Origin: an alpha proteobacterium 3107
GTDB taxonomy: Bacteria > Pseudomonadota > Alphaproteobacteria > Rhodobacterales > Rhodobacteraceae
Length of the DNA: 13,532 nt
NCBI GenBank assembly: GCA_001483205.1
Contig: JPPB01000228.1
Coordinates: 1 to 13,532 of the forward strand
Reading direction: 5' to 3'
Position 1 is the stretch's first letter. Every line of letters starts with the position of its first letter. This document shows, piece after piece, positions 6,343 to 13,489 of the stretch. A model generated the notes under the pieces. That model was not told where the DNA came from. It saw nothing but the letters and a program-made list of their open reading frames with translations, and searched no databases. The translations under genes and the position numbers were made by a program.

Positions 6343-7710
6343 CTACCAACGGCGCTCGAACCGGCGGCGCAGCAGGATGGCGGTGATGTTCATGGCGGCA
6401 AGAAACAGCATCAGCAGGATGATACCCCCCCAGGCGCGTTCATAATAGGCCGGATCGGCGCGTTTGGCCCATTCGTATATCTGCGCCGGCATGGCCGAGT
6501 TCGGATCAAGAAAGCCCGAGGCAAGGCCGTCCGGGTGGGTCGAGGCGATAAACCCCACCATCCCGATCAGCAACAGCGGCGCGGTTTCGCCCAAAGCCTG
6601 CGCAAGGCCGATGATCGCCCCGGTCAGGATACCCGGCATCGCCAGCGGCAGGGTGTGGTGAAACACCGCCTGCATTTTCGACGCCCCCAGCGCCAGCGCT
6701 GCGTCACGGATCGAGGGCGGCACGGCGGTCAGCGACGCGCGGGTCGAGATGACGATGGTCGGCAGGGTCATCAGCGCCAGCGTCAGCCCGCCGACCAGCG
6801 GCGCGGATTGCGGCAAATGGGCAAAGCGGATAAAGACGGCAAGGCCGAGAATGCCAAAGACGATTGACGGCACGGCGGCAAGATTGGCGATGTTGATCTC
6901 GATGAAATCGGTCAGCCGGTTGCGGGGGGCAAATTCCTCCAGATAGATCGACGCGGCGACCCCTATGGGCAGGGACAGCAACAGCACCACCAGCATCATA
7001 AAGAAAGAGCCGAGCATCGCCGCGCCGATCCCGGCCTGTTCCGGGCGGGCCTCAGAGGCATCCGTGCCGGTGATAAAGGCCGGGTTGAAGCGCTTTTCAA
7101 CCACGCCCGCGTCGCGCAGCGCGTCGATCAGGTCAAGATGCCGGGCGTCCATATTCTTGCTTCGGGCGACAGAATCGCGGCTGACCCGGCCCTTCAGATA
7201 GCCGTCAACGCGGGACGCGGCGAGCACGCTGAACGCTACCGTCTCGCCAATACGCTCGGGGTTGGCGATGACGAAATCCCGGACCTGCGCCGCCGCTGAT
7301 GCCGACAACAGCGGTTTTATCTCTTTGCGCGTCTGTAGCTCTGTGGTGATCCCGTTGTCGCGGATGGCGGCCAGCAGTGCGTCCCCCAACAGCGGCGCAT
7401 AGGCAAAGGTAGAGGCCTTGGCGATGTCTTCCGGGGCGCGGTTGCCGTTCTTGTCGAGCGTGTCCTCGCGCAGTTCCACCTCAAGGGCGATAAAGGTTTG
7501 CCGGAACGCGCCCGCGCCCTTGCTGACGATGGCGGCCAGCAGAACCACCAGAAACAGCAGGCCAATGCTGATCGCCATGACACCGCAAAAGCGGAACCGC
7601 CTTTCGGCGGCGTTGCGTTTGCGGGTGCGCGGGTCTGCGGCCAGCAGCGCGGCCCGGCCCGGACGGGGCGACGGTGTGGGGGCGGGTGTCGGGGCGGCAA
7701 GGCCGGTCAT
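6343..7710 (-). CDS. pstA: Phosphate ABC transporter permease PstA, long form with extracytoplasmic insert
   Basis: A 455-residue inner-membrane permease. A proline/alanine-rich cytoplasmic tail (1-40) leads to a first membrane helix (about 42-63). A large polar region (about 67-227) follows and then the transporter core, with further helices from about 229 to 447. The coupling (EAA-type) loop is RDAALALGASKMQAVFHHTLPLAMPG (335-360). The motifs VPSIVFGILGL (280-290) and LPTIVISTR are characteristic of PstA. E. coli PstA is about 296 residues; the excess is the region after helix 1, matching the DUF3333-type N-terminal domain of alphaproteobacterial PstA. Its ATG overlaps the pstC stop by 4 bp (ATGA), so the two permease subunits are translationally coupled. 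Confidence 0.95.
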   Translation of the reverse strand: MTGLAAPTPAPTPSPRPGRAALLAADPRTRKRNAAERRFRFCGVMAISIGLLFLVVLLAAIVSKGAGAFRQTFIALEVELREDTLDKNGNRAPEDIAKASTFAYAPLLGDALLAAIRDNGITTELQTRKEIKPLLSASAAAQVRDFVIANPERIGETVAFSVLAASRVDGYLKGRVSRDSVARSKNMDARHLDLIDALRDAGVVEKRFNPAFITGTDASEARPEQAGIGAAMLGSFFMMLVVLLLSLPIGVAASIYLEEFAPRNRLTDFIEINIANLAAVPSIVFGILGLAVFIRFAHLPQSAPLVGGLTLALMTLPTIVISTRASLTAVPPSIRDAALALGASKMQAVFHHTLPLAMPGILTGAIIGLAQALGETAPLLLIGMVGFIASTHPDGLASGFLDPNSAMPAQIYEWAKRADPAYYERAWGGIILLMLFLAAMNITAILLRRRFERRW

Positions 7711-9188
7711 TCATATTGCTCCCGGTATGTGCGCACGATATAAAGCGCCAGCGCATTCAGCGCCAAAGTCAGCACGAACAGCGTCATGCCGAGCGCAAAG
7801 GCAACCAGCGCCTCGGGCGAAGAAAAATCTGTGTCTCCGGTCAGTTGGCTGACGATCTTGGCGGTGATTGTGGTCATTGCCTCGAACGGGTTCAGCGACA
7901 GACGCGCCGCCGCGCCCGCACCCAGCACCACGATCATGGTTTCGCCGATGGCGCGGCTGGCCGCCAGCAGGATTGCGCCCGCAATCCCCGGCAGCGCGGC
8001 GGGCAGAACAACCTGCCGGATGGTCTCTGACCGGGTTGCGCCAAGGCTGAGCGAGCCGTCGCGCAGGGTCTGAGGGACGGCGTTGATGATGTCATCGGAC
8101 AGCGAACTGATGAACGGGATCAGCATGACGCCGAGAACCAGCCCCGCCGTCATTGCCGCGGTGCCGCTGCCCATCCAGGTCACCCCCAGCACACCGCCCT
8201 CGCCAAAGGCGGAAACCAGCAGCGGCCCGACGATCTGCAAGGCAAAAAGGCCGTAGACAGTGGTGGGGATACCGGCCAGCACTTCCAGCAGCGGCTTGGC
8301 AAAGGCGCGGATCGCGGGCGTCGCGTATTCGGACAGATAGACGGCGGCGAACAGCCCGATCGGGGTCGCGACCGCAAGCGCGATGACAGAGATGGACAGC
8401 GTGCCCCACAAAAGCGGCAGGATGCCGAGCTCTGACCCGCCGCCGAAACTGGGGGCCCATGTCAGGCCAAAGAAGAAATCAACCGCCGGATAGAGGCGCA
8501 GAAACTCGATGGTGTTGAAGACAAGCGAGAGGACGATGCCAAGGGTGGTCAGAATGGCGATAGAGGCGGCGGCGAACAGCCCGGCCTTTACCGCGCGCTC
8601 GGTCACGTCGCGGGCGCGGAACTGTGGCCGGACCCTGCGCAGCGCCCCGGCAAGCCCGGCGGCGGACAGGGCGATGACGGCAATGGTCATCATCAGGTGG
8701 CCCGTGGCGCTGAGGGCGCGATAGCGTTGTGCGGCGGGCAGAACCCAGGGGCCGGTCTCGCCGCCAAGGGCCACCCCGACCCCGGCCAGCCATGCGCGCA
8801 TGTCGTCAGCCCCGGTTCTGGGGCTGTCGGCCTGCCCGGCGGTGATCACGCCCTCGCGCACGGCCAGATCCAGCCCCGCCGCCACGCGCCGGACCTCGCT
8901 CATCATCAGGGCGGCAGAGGGGCCTTCGCCGGTGGCGCTGTTGGCGCTGTCCGGGATCAGCTCGGCGACGCGGCCGTTGATGACAAAGGGCTGGGTCAGC
9001 AGCCAGACAACCAGCAGCGCCAGGGCGGGGGCGGATGCGAACAGGGCAACATGGCCGCCGTGGTGACCGGGCAGGGAATGCAGCGCCCGCGTATCGCCGC
9101 CCGCAACCGCAAGAGCACGGGCGCGCCCCGCCCAATAGCCGATCAGCGCCAGCAACAGGATGCTCGGTATCAGCCAGGTGACGGGCAT
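7707..9188 (-). CDS. pstC: Phosphate ABC transporter permease PstC, long form
   Basis: A 493-residue inner-membrane permease, the partner of PstA. Hydrophobic helices appear at about 3-20, 50-68 and 163-182. A polar region lies between the second and third (about 71-160), and the six-helix transporter core spans about 200-485. The motif LEVLAGIPTTVYGLFAL (301-317), the coupling loop RDGSLSLGATRSETIRQVVLP (376-396) and SRAIGETMIVVL are typical of PstC. E. coli PstC is about 319 residues, so the N-terminal 170 residues are extra; long forms of this kind occur in alphaproteobacteria. The start at 9188 is preceded by GGAG at 6 nt and gives MPVTWLIPSILLLAL as a membrane start. The frame extends upstream to 9269 but without support. 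It lies 110 bp after pstS, a gap that contains a strong hairpin. Confidence 0.93.
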   Translation of the reverse strand: MPVTWLIPSILLLALIGYWAGRARALAVAGGDTRALHSLPGHHGGHVALFASAPALALLVVWLLTQPFVINGRVAELIPDSANSATGEGPSAALMMSEVRRVAAGLDLAVREGVITAGQADSPRTGADDMRAWLAGVGVALGGETGPWVLPAAQRYRALSATGHLMMTIAVIALSAAGLAGALRRVRPQFRARDVTERAVKAGLFAAASIAILTTLGIVLSLVFNTIEFLRLYPAVDFFFGLTWAPSFGGGSELGILPLLWGTLSISVIALAVATPIGLFAAVYLSEYATPAIRAFAKPLLEVLAGIPTTVYGLFALQIVGPLLVSAFGEGGVLGVTWMGSGTAAMTAGLVLGVMLIPFISSLSDDIINAVPQTLRDGSLSLGATRSETIRQVVLPAALPGIAGAILLAASRAIGETMIVVLGAGAAARLSLNPFEAMTTITAKIVSQLTGDTDFSSPEALVAFALGMTLFVLTLALNALALYIVRTYREQYE

Positions 9189-9258
9189 GGAGGGCTCCGG
9201 GCGGGGCAGAAGGGGGGCGGACAAGACGGACAAGGGGGCAGAAAGCCGGACGAACCAA

Positions 9259-9284
9259 CCGGGGGCCAACCGTGCGGCCCCCGG
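9259..9284 (-). terminator. Intergenic hairpin between pstS and pstC (attenuator or mRNA stabiliser)
   Basis: CCGGGGGCC (9259-9267) and GGCCCCCGG (9276-9284) form a perfect 9-bp, all-GC stem with an 8-nt loop. It begins 14 nt after the pstS stop and ends 70 nt before the pstC start. On the minus strand the stem is followed by TTGGTT rather than a long U run. It may therefore act as a partial terminator or a block to 3' decay rather than a full stop. Either would raise pstS mRNA over the membrane genes, which suits a binding protein needed in excess. Confidence 0.5.
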
Positions 9285-9298
9285 ATGTTATTATCAGA

Positions 9299-10357
9299 TT
9301 ACATGTCCGCGTCCAGCGTCTGCTCTTCGGCAACCGCGCTCTGGGTGGCGGCAAGCTCCGGGTCAGAGACCAGACCATACTCGGCCAGCGGGCCGTCCGG
9401 CCCGGCAATCTCGTCCGAGACGAAGAACCCGGCATATTCCTTCAGCCCCGGAATCACCCCGATATGAGCGGCCTTGACATAGAAGAACAGCGGGCGCGAA
9501 ACCGGATATTCACCGGTAGAGATGGTTTCGGTCGAAGGGGTCACGCCCGACATGGTGGCCACCTGCAAGGTGCCGGTGTTGTTTTCATAGAACGCCAGCC
9601 CGAACACGCCGATGGCGTCTTTGGTGGCGTTGATGCGGGCCAGTGTCTCGGTATAGTCGCCGTCGATGTCCACCGAAACCCCGTCGGTGCGCAGGGCAAT
9701 GCAAGCGCTTTCAGCGGCTTTTTTGCGGGCCTTTTCGTCGCCCTCGGCGGCGGCCATCAGGGCGTCGAACGCGCCGGTCGCCTCGCAGCCGGCCAGGATC
9801 ACCTTGTCCTCGAACACCTCTCGGGTGCCGTGCTTGGTGCCGGGCACAAAGGCGCGGATGGTCCGGGCGGGCAGGCTCGGGTTGACCTGATCCCAGGTGG
9901 TATGCGGGTTTTCTGCCAGCACGCCATCGACCAGAACCGTGTCGGACAGGGCAAGAAACCAGTCGGACGGGGTGAACGCGAAGGCATCGCCGTTGATGTC
10001 AGAGGCAAAGACGATCCCGTCATAACCGATGCGGACCTCGATGATCTCGCTGACCCCGTTCTCAGTGCAGACCTTGATTTCCCTTTCCCGGATGGCGCGG
10101 GACGCATTGGCGATGTCGATGCTGTTTTCGCCGACGCCTTCACAAAAACGCTTGAGACCGGCGGAAGAGCCGCCCGATTCGACCACCGGGGTGGGGAAGT
10201 CAAAGTTTTCGCCAAAGGCTTCGGCGACGATTGAGGCATAGGGCAGCACCGTGGATGACCCGGCGATCTGAACGTTGTCGCGGGCGGTGGCGGTGGTTGC
10301 GGTTGCGCAGAGGGCGGCGCCTGCCAGGGCGGTGGTGATCGGTTTCACGAAAGGCAT
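9299..10357 (-). CDS. pstS: Periplasmic phosphate-binding protein PstS
   Basis: A 352-residue secreted protein. It has a Sec signal peptide of about 26 residues (MPFVKPITTALAGAALCATA, cleavage probably after TATA before RDNV). The mature part begins with the phosphate-binding loop IAGSSTVLPYA (31-41), continues with ESGGSSAGLKRFCEG (60-74) and closes with VPGTKHGTREVFE (171-183). All three are conserved in PstS/SphX-type proteins. It captures phosphate in the periplasm and delivers it to PstCA. The start at 10357 has AGGAG 7 nt upstream and puts the signal peptide at the very N-terminus; the frame continues to 10480 without support. First gene of the pst-pho operon, with a Pho box about 90 bp upstream. 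No lipobox is seen, so it should be a free periplasmic protein. Confidence 0.96.
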   Translation of the reverse strand: MPFVKPITTALAGAALCATATTATARDNVQIAGSSTVLPYASIVAEAFGENFDFPTPVVESGGSSAGLKRFCEGVGENSIDIANASRAIREREIKVCTENGVSEIIEVRIGYDGIVFASDINGDAFAFTPSDWFLALSDTVLVDGVLAENPHTTWDQVNPSLPARTIRAFVPGTKHGTREVFEDKVILAGCEATGAFDALMAAAEGDEKARKKAAESACIALRTDGVSVDIDGDYTETLARINATKDAIGVFGLAFYENNTGTLQVATMSGVTPSTETISTGEYPVSRPLFFYVKAAHIGVIPGLKEYAGFFVSDEIAGPDGPLAEYGLVSDPELAATQSAVAEEQTLDADM

Positions 10358-10444
10358 GAGGGTGCTCCTGATATTCGCTTGGGGGGCCGGGATACGGCCA
10401 TGGCACTGTCTAGCGGTGTTGGGTGACGCTTGTGCAAATGTTTT

Positions 10445-10462
10445 GTAACAGGCGCATGACAT
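10445..10462 (-). promoter_or_regulatory. Pho box (PhoB-binding site) upstream of pstS
   Basis: Minus strand: ATGTCAT, GCGC, CTGTTAC, two 7-bp repeats with a 4-bp spacer. This is the 7-4-7 layout of Pho boxes, consensus CTGTCAT-4-CTGTCAT. The first repeat matches 6 of 7 and the second 5 of 7. It is followed by an A-rich stretch and a looser third repeat-like CATTTGC. It lies about 88 bp before the pstS ATG in the 171-bp gap after modC, and its orientation suits activation of pstS by the PhoB encoded in the same operon. I could not place a convincing -10 box. Confidence 0.62.
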
Positions 10463-10528
10463 TCGCCCGAGGCCCTGCATATTGGCGCATCGGTGGCCAA
10501 ACCGTCCAGCGCGCCCTCCTTTACCGGG

Positions 10529-11635
10529 TCAGCCATCCCCCCGCGCGGGCGGCACCATCCGCCGGTCAAAAGACACCGATTTGATCAGCGCAAACACCTC
10601 CATCCCCTCGCACAGCCCCAGATCAGCAACCGACGCACGGGTGAGGCGCGCCCGTATCCGCCCGGCCCCGATGTCGATCAGCGTCTCGGCAAAGGCCGTC
10701 CCCGGATCAGCGGCAAGCTCAACCACCCGCCCCGGCAGGATATTGCGGATGCTGAGGCCCTCCGGCTTCTTCACCGCAACCGATACATCCCGCGCCCGTA
10801 TCCGCAGCCGAACCGTCTCGCCCTCGGCCAGACTGACGCCGGGGATGTCCAGCACATGCCCGCCAAGCGCCGCATAGCTCATCCGCAAACCGGGGTCATG
10901 GCCGATCACCCGCGCCTCCAGCATCACGCCTGCCTCGAACCGCCCGGTCGCGGGCAGAATATCGGCGCTTCCCAGACACTCCGCCACCCCACCGGCGGCA
11001 ATCACCCGGCCCCCGGACAGCACCAGCATCCGGTCCGCCAGTTGCGCCACTTCGCCGACCGAATGGGTGACATGGATCACCGGCAGGCCGAAGGCGCGCG
11101 GCAGACGGGCGATCAGCGGCAAAATCGCCGCCCTCGCCTTCAGGTCAAGCGCGGCCAGAGGCTCATCAAGCAACAGCACCTCCGGCCCGCTCAGGAGCGC
11201 CCGCGCAATGGCGACCCGCTGGCGCTCTCCGCCTGACAGGGTGGCCGGTCGCCGCTCCATCAGCGGCGAGATGTGCAGCGCCCCGATCACATCCTCACCC
11301 CGGATCACAGAGGCCGCATCCGGTGCCCGACGCGCGGCGTAACGCAGGTTGCCCGCAACGCTCAGATGCCCGAACAGCCGCGTATCCTGCCAGACAAACC
11401 CGACACCCCGCCGGTGCGGTGCAACAAAGCGGCGCGCATCCTGCCAGACCGCCCCGCCGAATCGCACCATGCCCTGTGCCTTTGGTTCGAAACCGGCGAT
11501 CACGCGCAGAAGGGTGCTCTTGCCTGCCCCGCTGCGCCCGAACAGGGCGGTGATCCCGCCCGCCGCAAACTCATGGGCAACGGCCATCCCGAACCCCGGA
11601 CGCGCCAGACGAATATCGACCGACAGCCCGGTCAT
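10529..11635 (-). CDS. modC: Molybdate ABC transporter ATP-binding protein ModC
   Basis: This 368-residue ABC ATPase has a C-terminal molybdate-responsive TOBE/Mop domain. Walker A is GRSGAGKST (33-41), the Q-loop is VWQDTRLFGHLSV (81-93), the signature is LSGGERQRVAIARALL (133-148), Walker B is VLLLDEPLAALD (153-164), and the switch histidine is H191. The short form of the Q-loop and the RLFPHLSV-like motif are typical of ModC. The Mop-like domain covers about 295-356 (SIRNILPGRVVEL to MEVFALIKSVSFD); in related proteins it binds oxyanion and inhibits transport when molybdate is high. The ATG at 11635 overlaps the modB stop by 4 bp (ATGA); the ribosome-binding site is weak, so it probably relies on coupling to modB. 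It lies immediately upstream of the Pho-controlled pst operon. Confidence 0.95.
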   Translation of the reverse strand: MTGLSVDIRLARPGFGMAVAHEFAAGGITALFGRSGAGKSTLLRVIAGFEPKAQGMVRFGGAVWQDARRFVAPHRRGVGFVWQDTRLFGHLSVAGNLRYAARRAPDAASVIRGEDVIGALHISPLMERRPATLSGGERQRVAIARALLSGPEVLLLDEPLAALDLKARAAILPLIARLPRAFGLPVIHVTHSVGEVAQLADRMLVLSGGRVIAAGGVAECLGSADILPATGRFEAGVMLEARVIGHDPGLRMSYAALGGHVLDIPGVSLAEGETVRLRIRARDVSVAVKKPEGLSIRNILPGRVVELAADPGTAFAETLIDIGAGRIRARLTRASVADLGLCEGMEVFALIKSVSFDRRMVPPARGDG

Positions 11636-12336
11636 CGCCCCGGCCCCGGAAAGGCCGGAAACCGGCGGTTGAGGCTGTAGACAACCAGCAGCATCGCCAG
11701 GGACGCGCCGATCAGGATCAGCGACAGGGTATGCGCCTGTGCGTAATCCAGAACCTCGACCCGTTCATAAATGGCGATGGAAATCACCCGCGTCTGTCCG
11801 GGGATATTGCCGCCCACCATCAGGACCACGCCGAACTCGCCGATGGTGTGGGCAAAGCTGAGGATCGCGGCGGTCAGATAGCCGCGAAACGCCATCGGGC
11901 AGACAATGGTAAAGAATGCGTCCACGGGCGAGGCACGCAGCGAGGCCGCGGCCTCCAGCGGGCTGTCGCCGATGGTTTCAAACGCCGCCTGCAAGGGCTG
12001 GACGGCAAACGGCAGGGAATAGATCACCGAGGCCACCACCAGCCCGGTGAAGGAAAATGTCAGCGCCTGGCCGGTCAGTTCAACCCAGAACGCGCCCGGC
12101 GGGCTGGCGGGGCCGAGCAGGATCAGCAGGTAAAAGCCAAGCACCGTCGGCGGCAGCACCAGCGGCAGGGCGGTAACGGCCTCTACCACCGGTTTGAGGC
12201 GCGACCGGGTGCGCGCCAGCCACCAGGCAAGCGGGGTGCCGAGGATCAGCAACAGCCCGGTGGCAATCGCGGCCAGCCGCACCGACAACCATAGCGGAGA
12301 CAGGTCGGCCCATGCCAATGTCGATGCCCAGGTCAT
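11632..12336 (-). CDS. modB: Molybdate ABC transporter permease ModB
   Basis: This 234-residue inner-membrane permease is of usual length, with about five or six helices. Key stretches are LPLVLPPTVLGFYLL (57-71), the coupling (EAA) loop LEAAASLRASPVDAFF (127-142), and FAHTIGEFGVVLMVGGNIPG (161-180). The last one is diagnostic of ModB among molybdate, tungstate and sulfate permeases. It forms the channel dimer for molybdate entry, powered by ModC and fed by ModA. Its ATG overlaps the modA stop by 4 bp, and its stop overlaps the modC start by 4 bp, a fully coupled modABC unit. Confidence 0.96.
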   Translation of the reverse strand: MTWASTLAWADLSPLWLSVRLAAIATGLLLILGTPLAWWLARTRSRLKPVVEAVTALPLVLPPTVLGFYLLILLGPASPPGAFWVELTGQALTFSFTGLVVASVIYSLPFAVQPLQAAFETIGDSPLEAAASLRASPVDAFFTIVCPMAFRGYLTAAILSFAHTIGEFGVVLMVGGNIPGQTRVISIAIYERVEVLDYAQAHTLSLILIGASLAMLLVVYSLNRRFPAFPGPGR

Positions 12337-13145
12337 CGGGGGGCCGTATATCCGGCGGCGTCAATCATCGCCCGCGCCGTATCGCTTTGAAGGAAAACAA
12401 GAAACGCCGTGGCGGTGGCCGGGTCGCGCGCGGAATGCAATAGCACCGCATCCTGCCGGATCGGGTCATGGGCGCGTTCGGGGATGTCCCATCGGCTCCC
12501 GCCCCGTTCTGCGTCGTTCAAGAGGGATGTGGCGACAATGCCGATCCCGGCGTTTCCCGTCGCCACCATCGCCATGGTCTGGCCGATATTCTGACCCAGC
12601 ACCAGCCTGCCGGACACCGCATCCTCAAGGCCAAGAGCGGCCAGCGCCTGCCGGGCCGCCACGCCATAGGGGGCGAGTTCCGGGTTGGCGATGGCGATGT
12701 GGCGGAAAGCGCCGGTCTTCAGCGGCCCGATCCCGTCGGCGAGCACTTGCGGGTCAGCGCTCCAGACCGATATGCGCCCGAGGGCGTAGGTGAAGCGCGA
12801 TCCGGGCACGGCCAGACCGTCGGCGATCAGCCGGGCCGGGCGGCTCTGGTCAGCAGCCAGCAGAACGCCATAGGGCGCACCCTGGGCGATCTGAGCATAT
12901 AATGCGCCGGTCGAGCCGCTGACAAGGGTCACCTGATGCCCGGTGTCGTGCCCGAACCGGCCCGCCAGTCTTTCCGCCGTGTTGAGGAAATTGGCGGCGA
13001 CCGCGACGACGACCTCACCGGCCCTGGCCCCGCCCGGCGGACAGGCAAGCAGCATCAGCGCGCAACTGGCCAGTATCGGCAGGGTCAACGGGGTCCGGCG
13101 GCGGCGTGTCTTTGCGTTTATACCGATTCTTATTCCACGCGCCAT
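12333..13145 (-). CDS. modA: Molybdate-binding periplasmic protein ModA
   Basis: A 270-residue secreted binding protein. The N-terminus is unusually basic (RTRRRR-type run near 13-17), then a hydrophobic segment (about 19-35). Signal peptidase I probably cuts after ARA (40-42), before GEVVVAVAANF. A Cys in LLAC at residue 35 could instead act as a lipobox, so lipoprotein anchoring is possible. The mature part has AANF (50-53), VSGSTGALYAQIAQGAPYGVLLAADQ (75-100) in two runs, GSRFTYALGRISVWS (115-129) and IANPELAPYGVAAR (152-165), matching the AANF-type ModA group (Azotobacter ModA2-like). Two ATGs stand in tandem; the second (13145) is 5 nt from AGGAGG, the first (13148) only 2 nt, so I chose the second. 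First gene of modABC; tungstate binding is also likely. Confidence 0.93.
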   Translation of the reverse strand: MARGIRIGINAKTRRRRTPLTLPILASCALMLLACPPGGARAGEVVVAVAANFLNTAERLAGRFGHDTGHQVTLVSGSTGALYAQIAQGAPYGVLLAADQSRPARLIADGLAVPGSRFTYALGRISVWSADPQVLADGIGPLKTGAFRHIAIANPELAPYGVAARQALAALGLEDAVSGRLVLGQNIGQTMAMVATGNAGIGIVATSLLNDAERGGSRWDIPERAHDPIRQDAVLLHSARDPATATAFLVFLQSDTARAMIDAAGYTAPR

Positions 13146-13150
13146 CATTG

Positions 13151-13156
13151 CCTCCT
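13151..13156 (-). promoter_or_regulatory. Ribosome-binding site that decides the modA start
   Basis: Perfect AGGAGG on the minus strand. It is 2 nt from the ATG at 13148 and 5 nt from the ATG at 13145; normal spacing favours the second. It lies in the 38-bp gap between the upstream membrane-protein gene and modA. Confidence 0.8.
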
Positions 13157-13183
13157 GTGCAAGCTCATTGATCGGAAGAAATA

Positions 13184-13489
13184 CTACTTATCCTGATTTT
13201 CCCGATCCCATCTGTTCGACTCCCAAATTATTATTAACATCGGAAACAGTGGACCTGAATAAATCAAAAAAGGCGCGCGGCGGCCATAATAGCTTTCGAG
13301 AAAGTAATCCGGATGATACATATATATATAAACAATCCCAACGTAAGCCACGCTGTAGAAAACAAACCACCCCACCACTATTTTAGTATTCGCTTTCGTA
13401 TATCTGACCAAACGCTCATACGAGATATACTTGCGCATTTCCGCTTTCACATATTCTGCGTGTTTTTCAAACGAAAAGTGACTTTTCAT
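13184..13489 (-). CDS. AT-rich gene for a small two-helix membrane protein, function unknown
   Basis: A predicted protein of 101 residues that I do not recognise. The N-terminal third is polar and basic (MKSHFSFEKHAEYVKAEMRK). A first hydrophobic helix follows at about 36-57, rich in Tyr and Val (VVGWFVFYSVAYVGIVYIYMY). A short aromatic loop with YYGRR comes next, then a second helix at about 72-89 (APFLIYSGPLFPMLIIIW) and a charged tail (ESNRWDRENQDK). Both ends would face the same side, probably the cytoplasm. A very strong GGAGGAGG ribosome-binding site lies 3 nt before the ATG, which supports it being expressed. By hand count its GC is about 40%, against well over 60% in neighbouring genes, suggesting acquisition by transfer. 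It ends 38 bp before modA on the same strand, so it may be co-transcribed with modABC. Confidence 0.75.
   Translation of the reverse strand: MKSHFSFEKHAEYVKAEMRKYISYERLVRYTKANTKIVVGWFVFYSVAYVGIVYIYMYHPDYFLESYYGRRAPFLIYSGPLFPMLIIIWESNRWDRENQDK

Noticed and set aside
10345..10569. Small minus-strand open frame in the modC-pstS gap
   Set aside because: It overlaps the modC end, the Pho box and the pstS start, and its translation has no recognisable features.
13149..13183. TAGTAT (minus strand) as the -10 box of a modA promoter
   Set aside because: No acceptable -35 box lies 16-18 bp upstream; the match alone is too weak to call.
13316..13335. Run of alternating AT as a ModE/Mo-box for modABC
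   Set aside because: It lies within the coding region of the upstream gene (YIYMY codons), about 170 bp from modA, and lacks the two spaced TATATA half-sites with flanking CG bases expected of a Mo-box.
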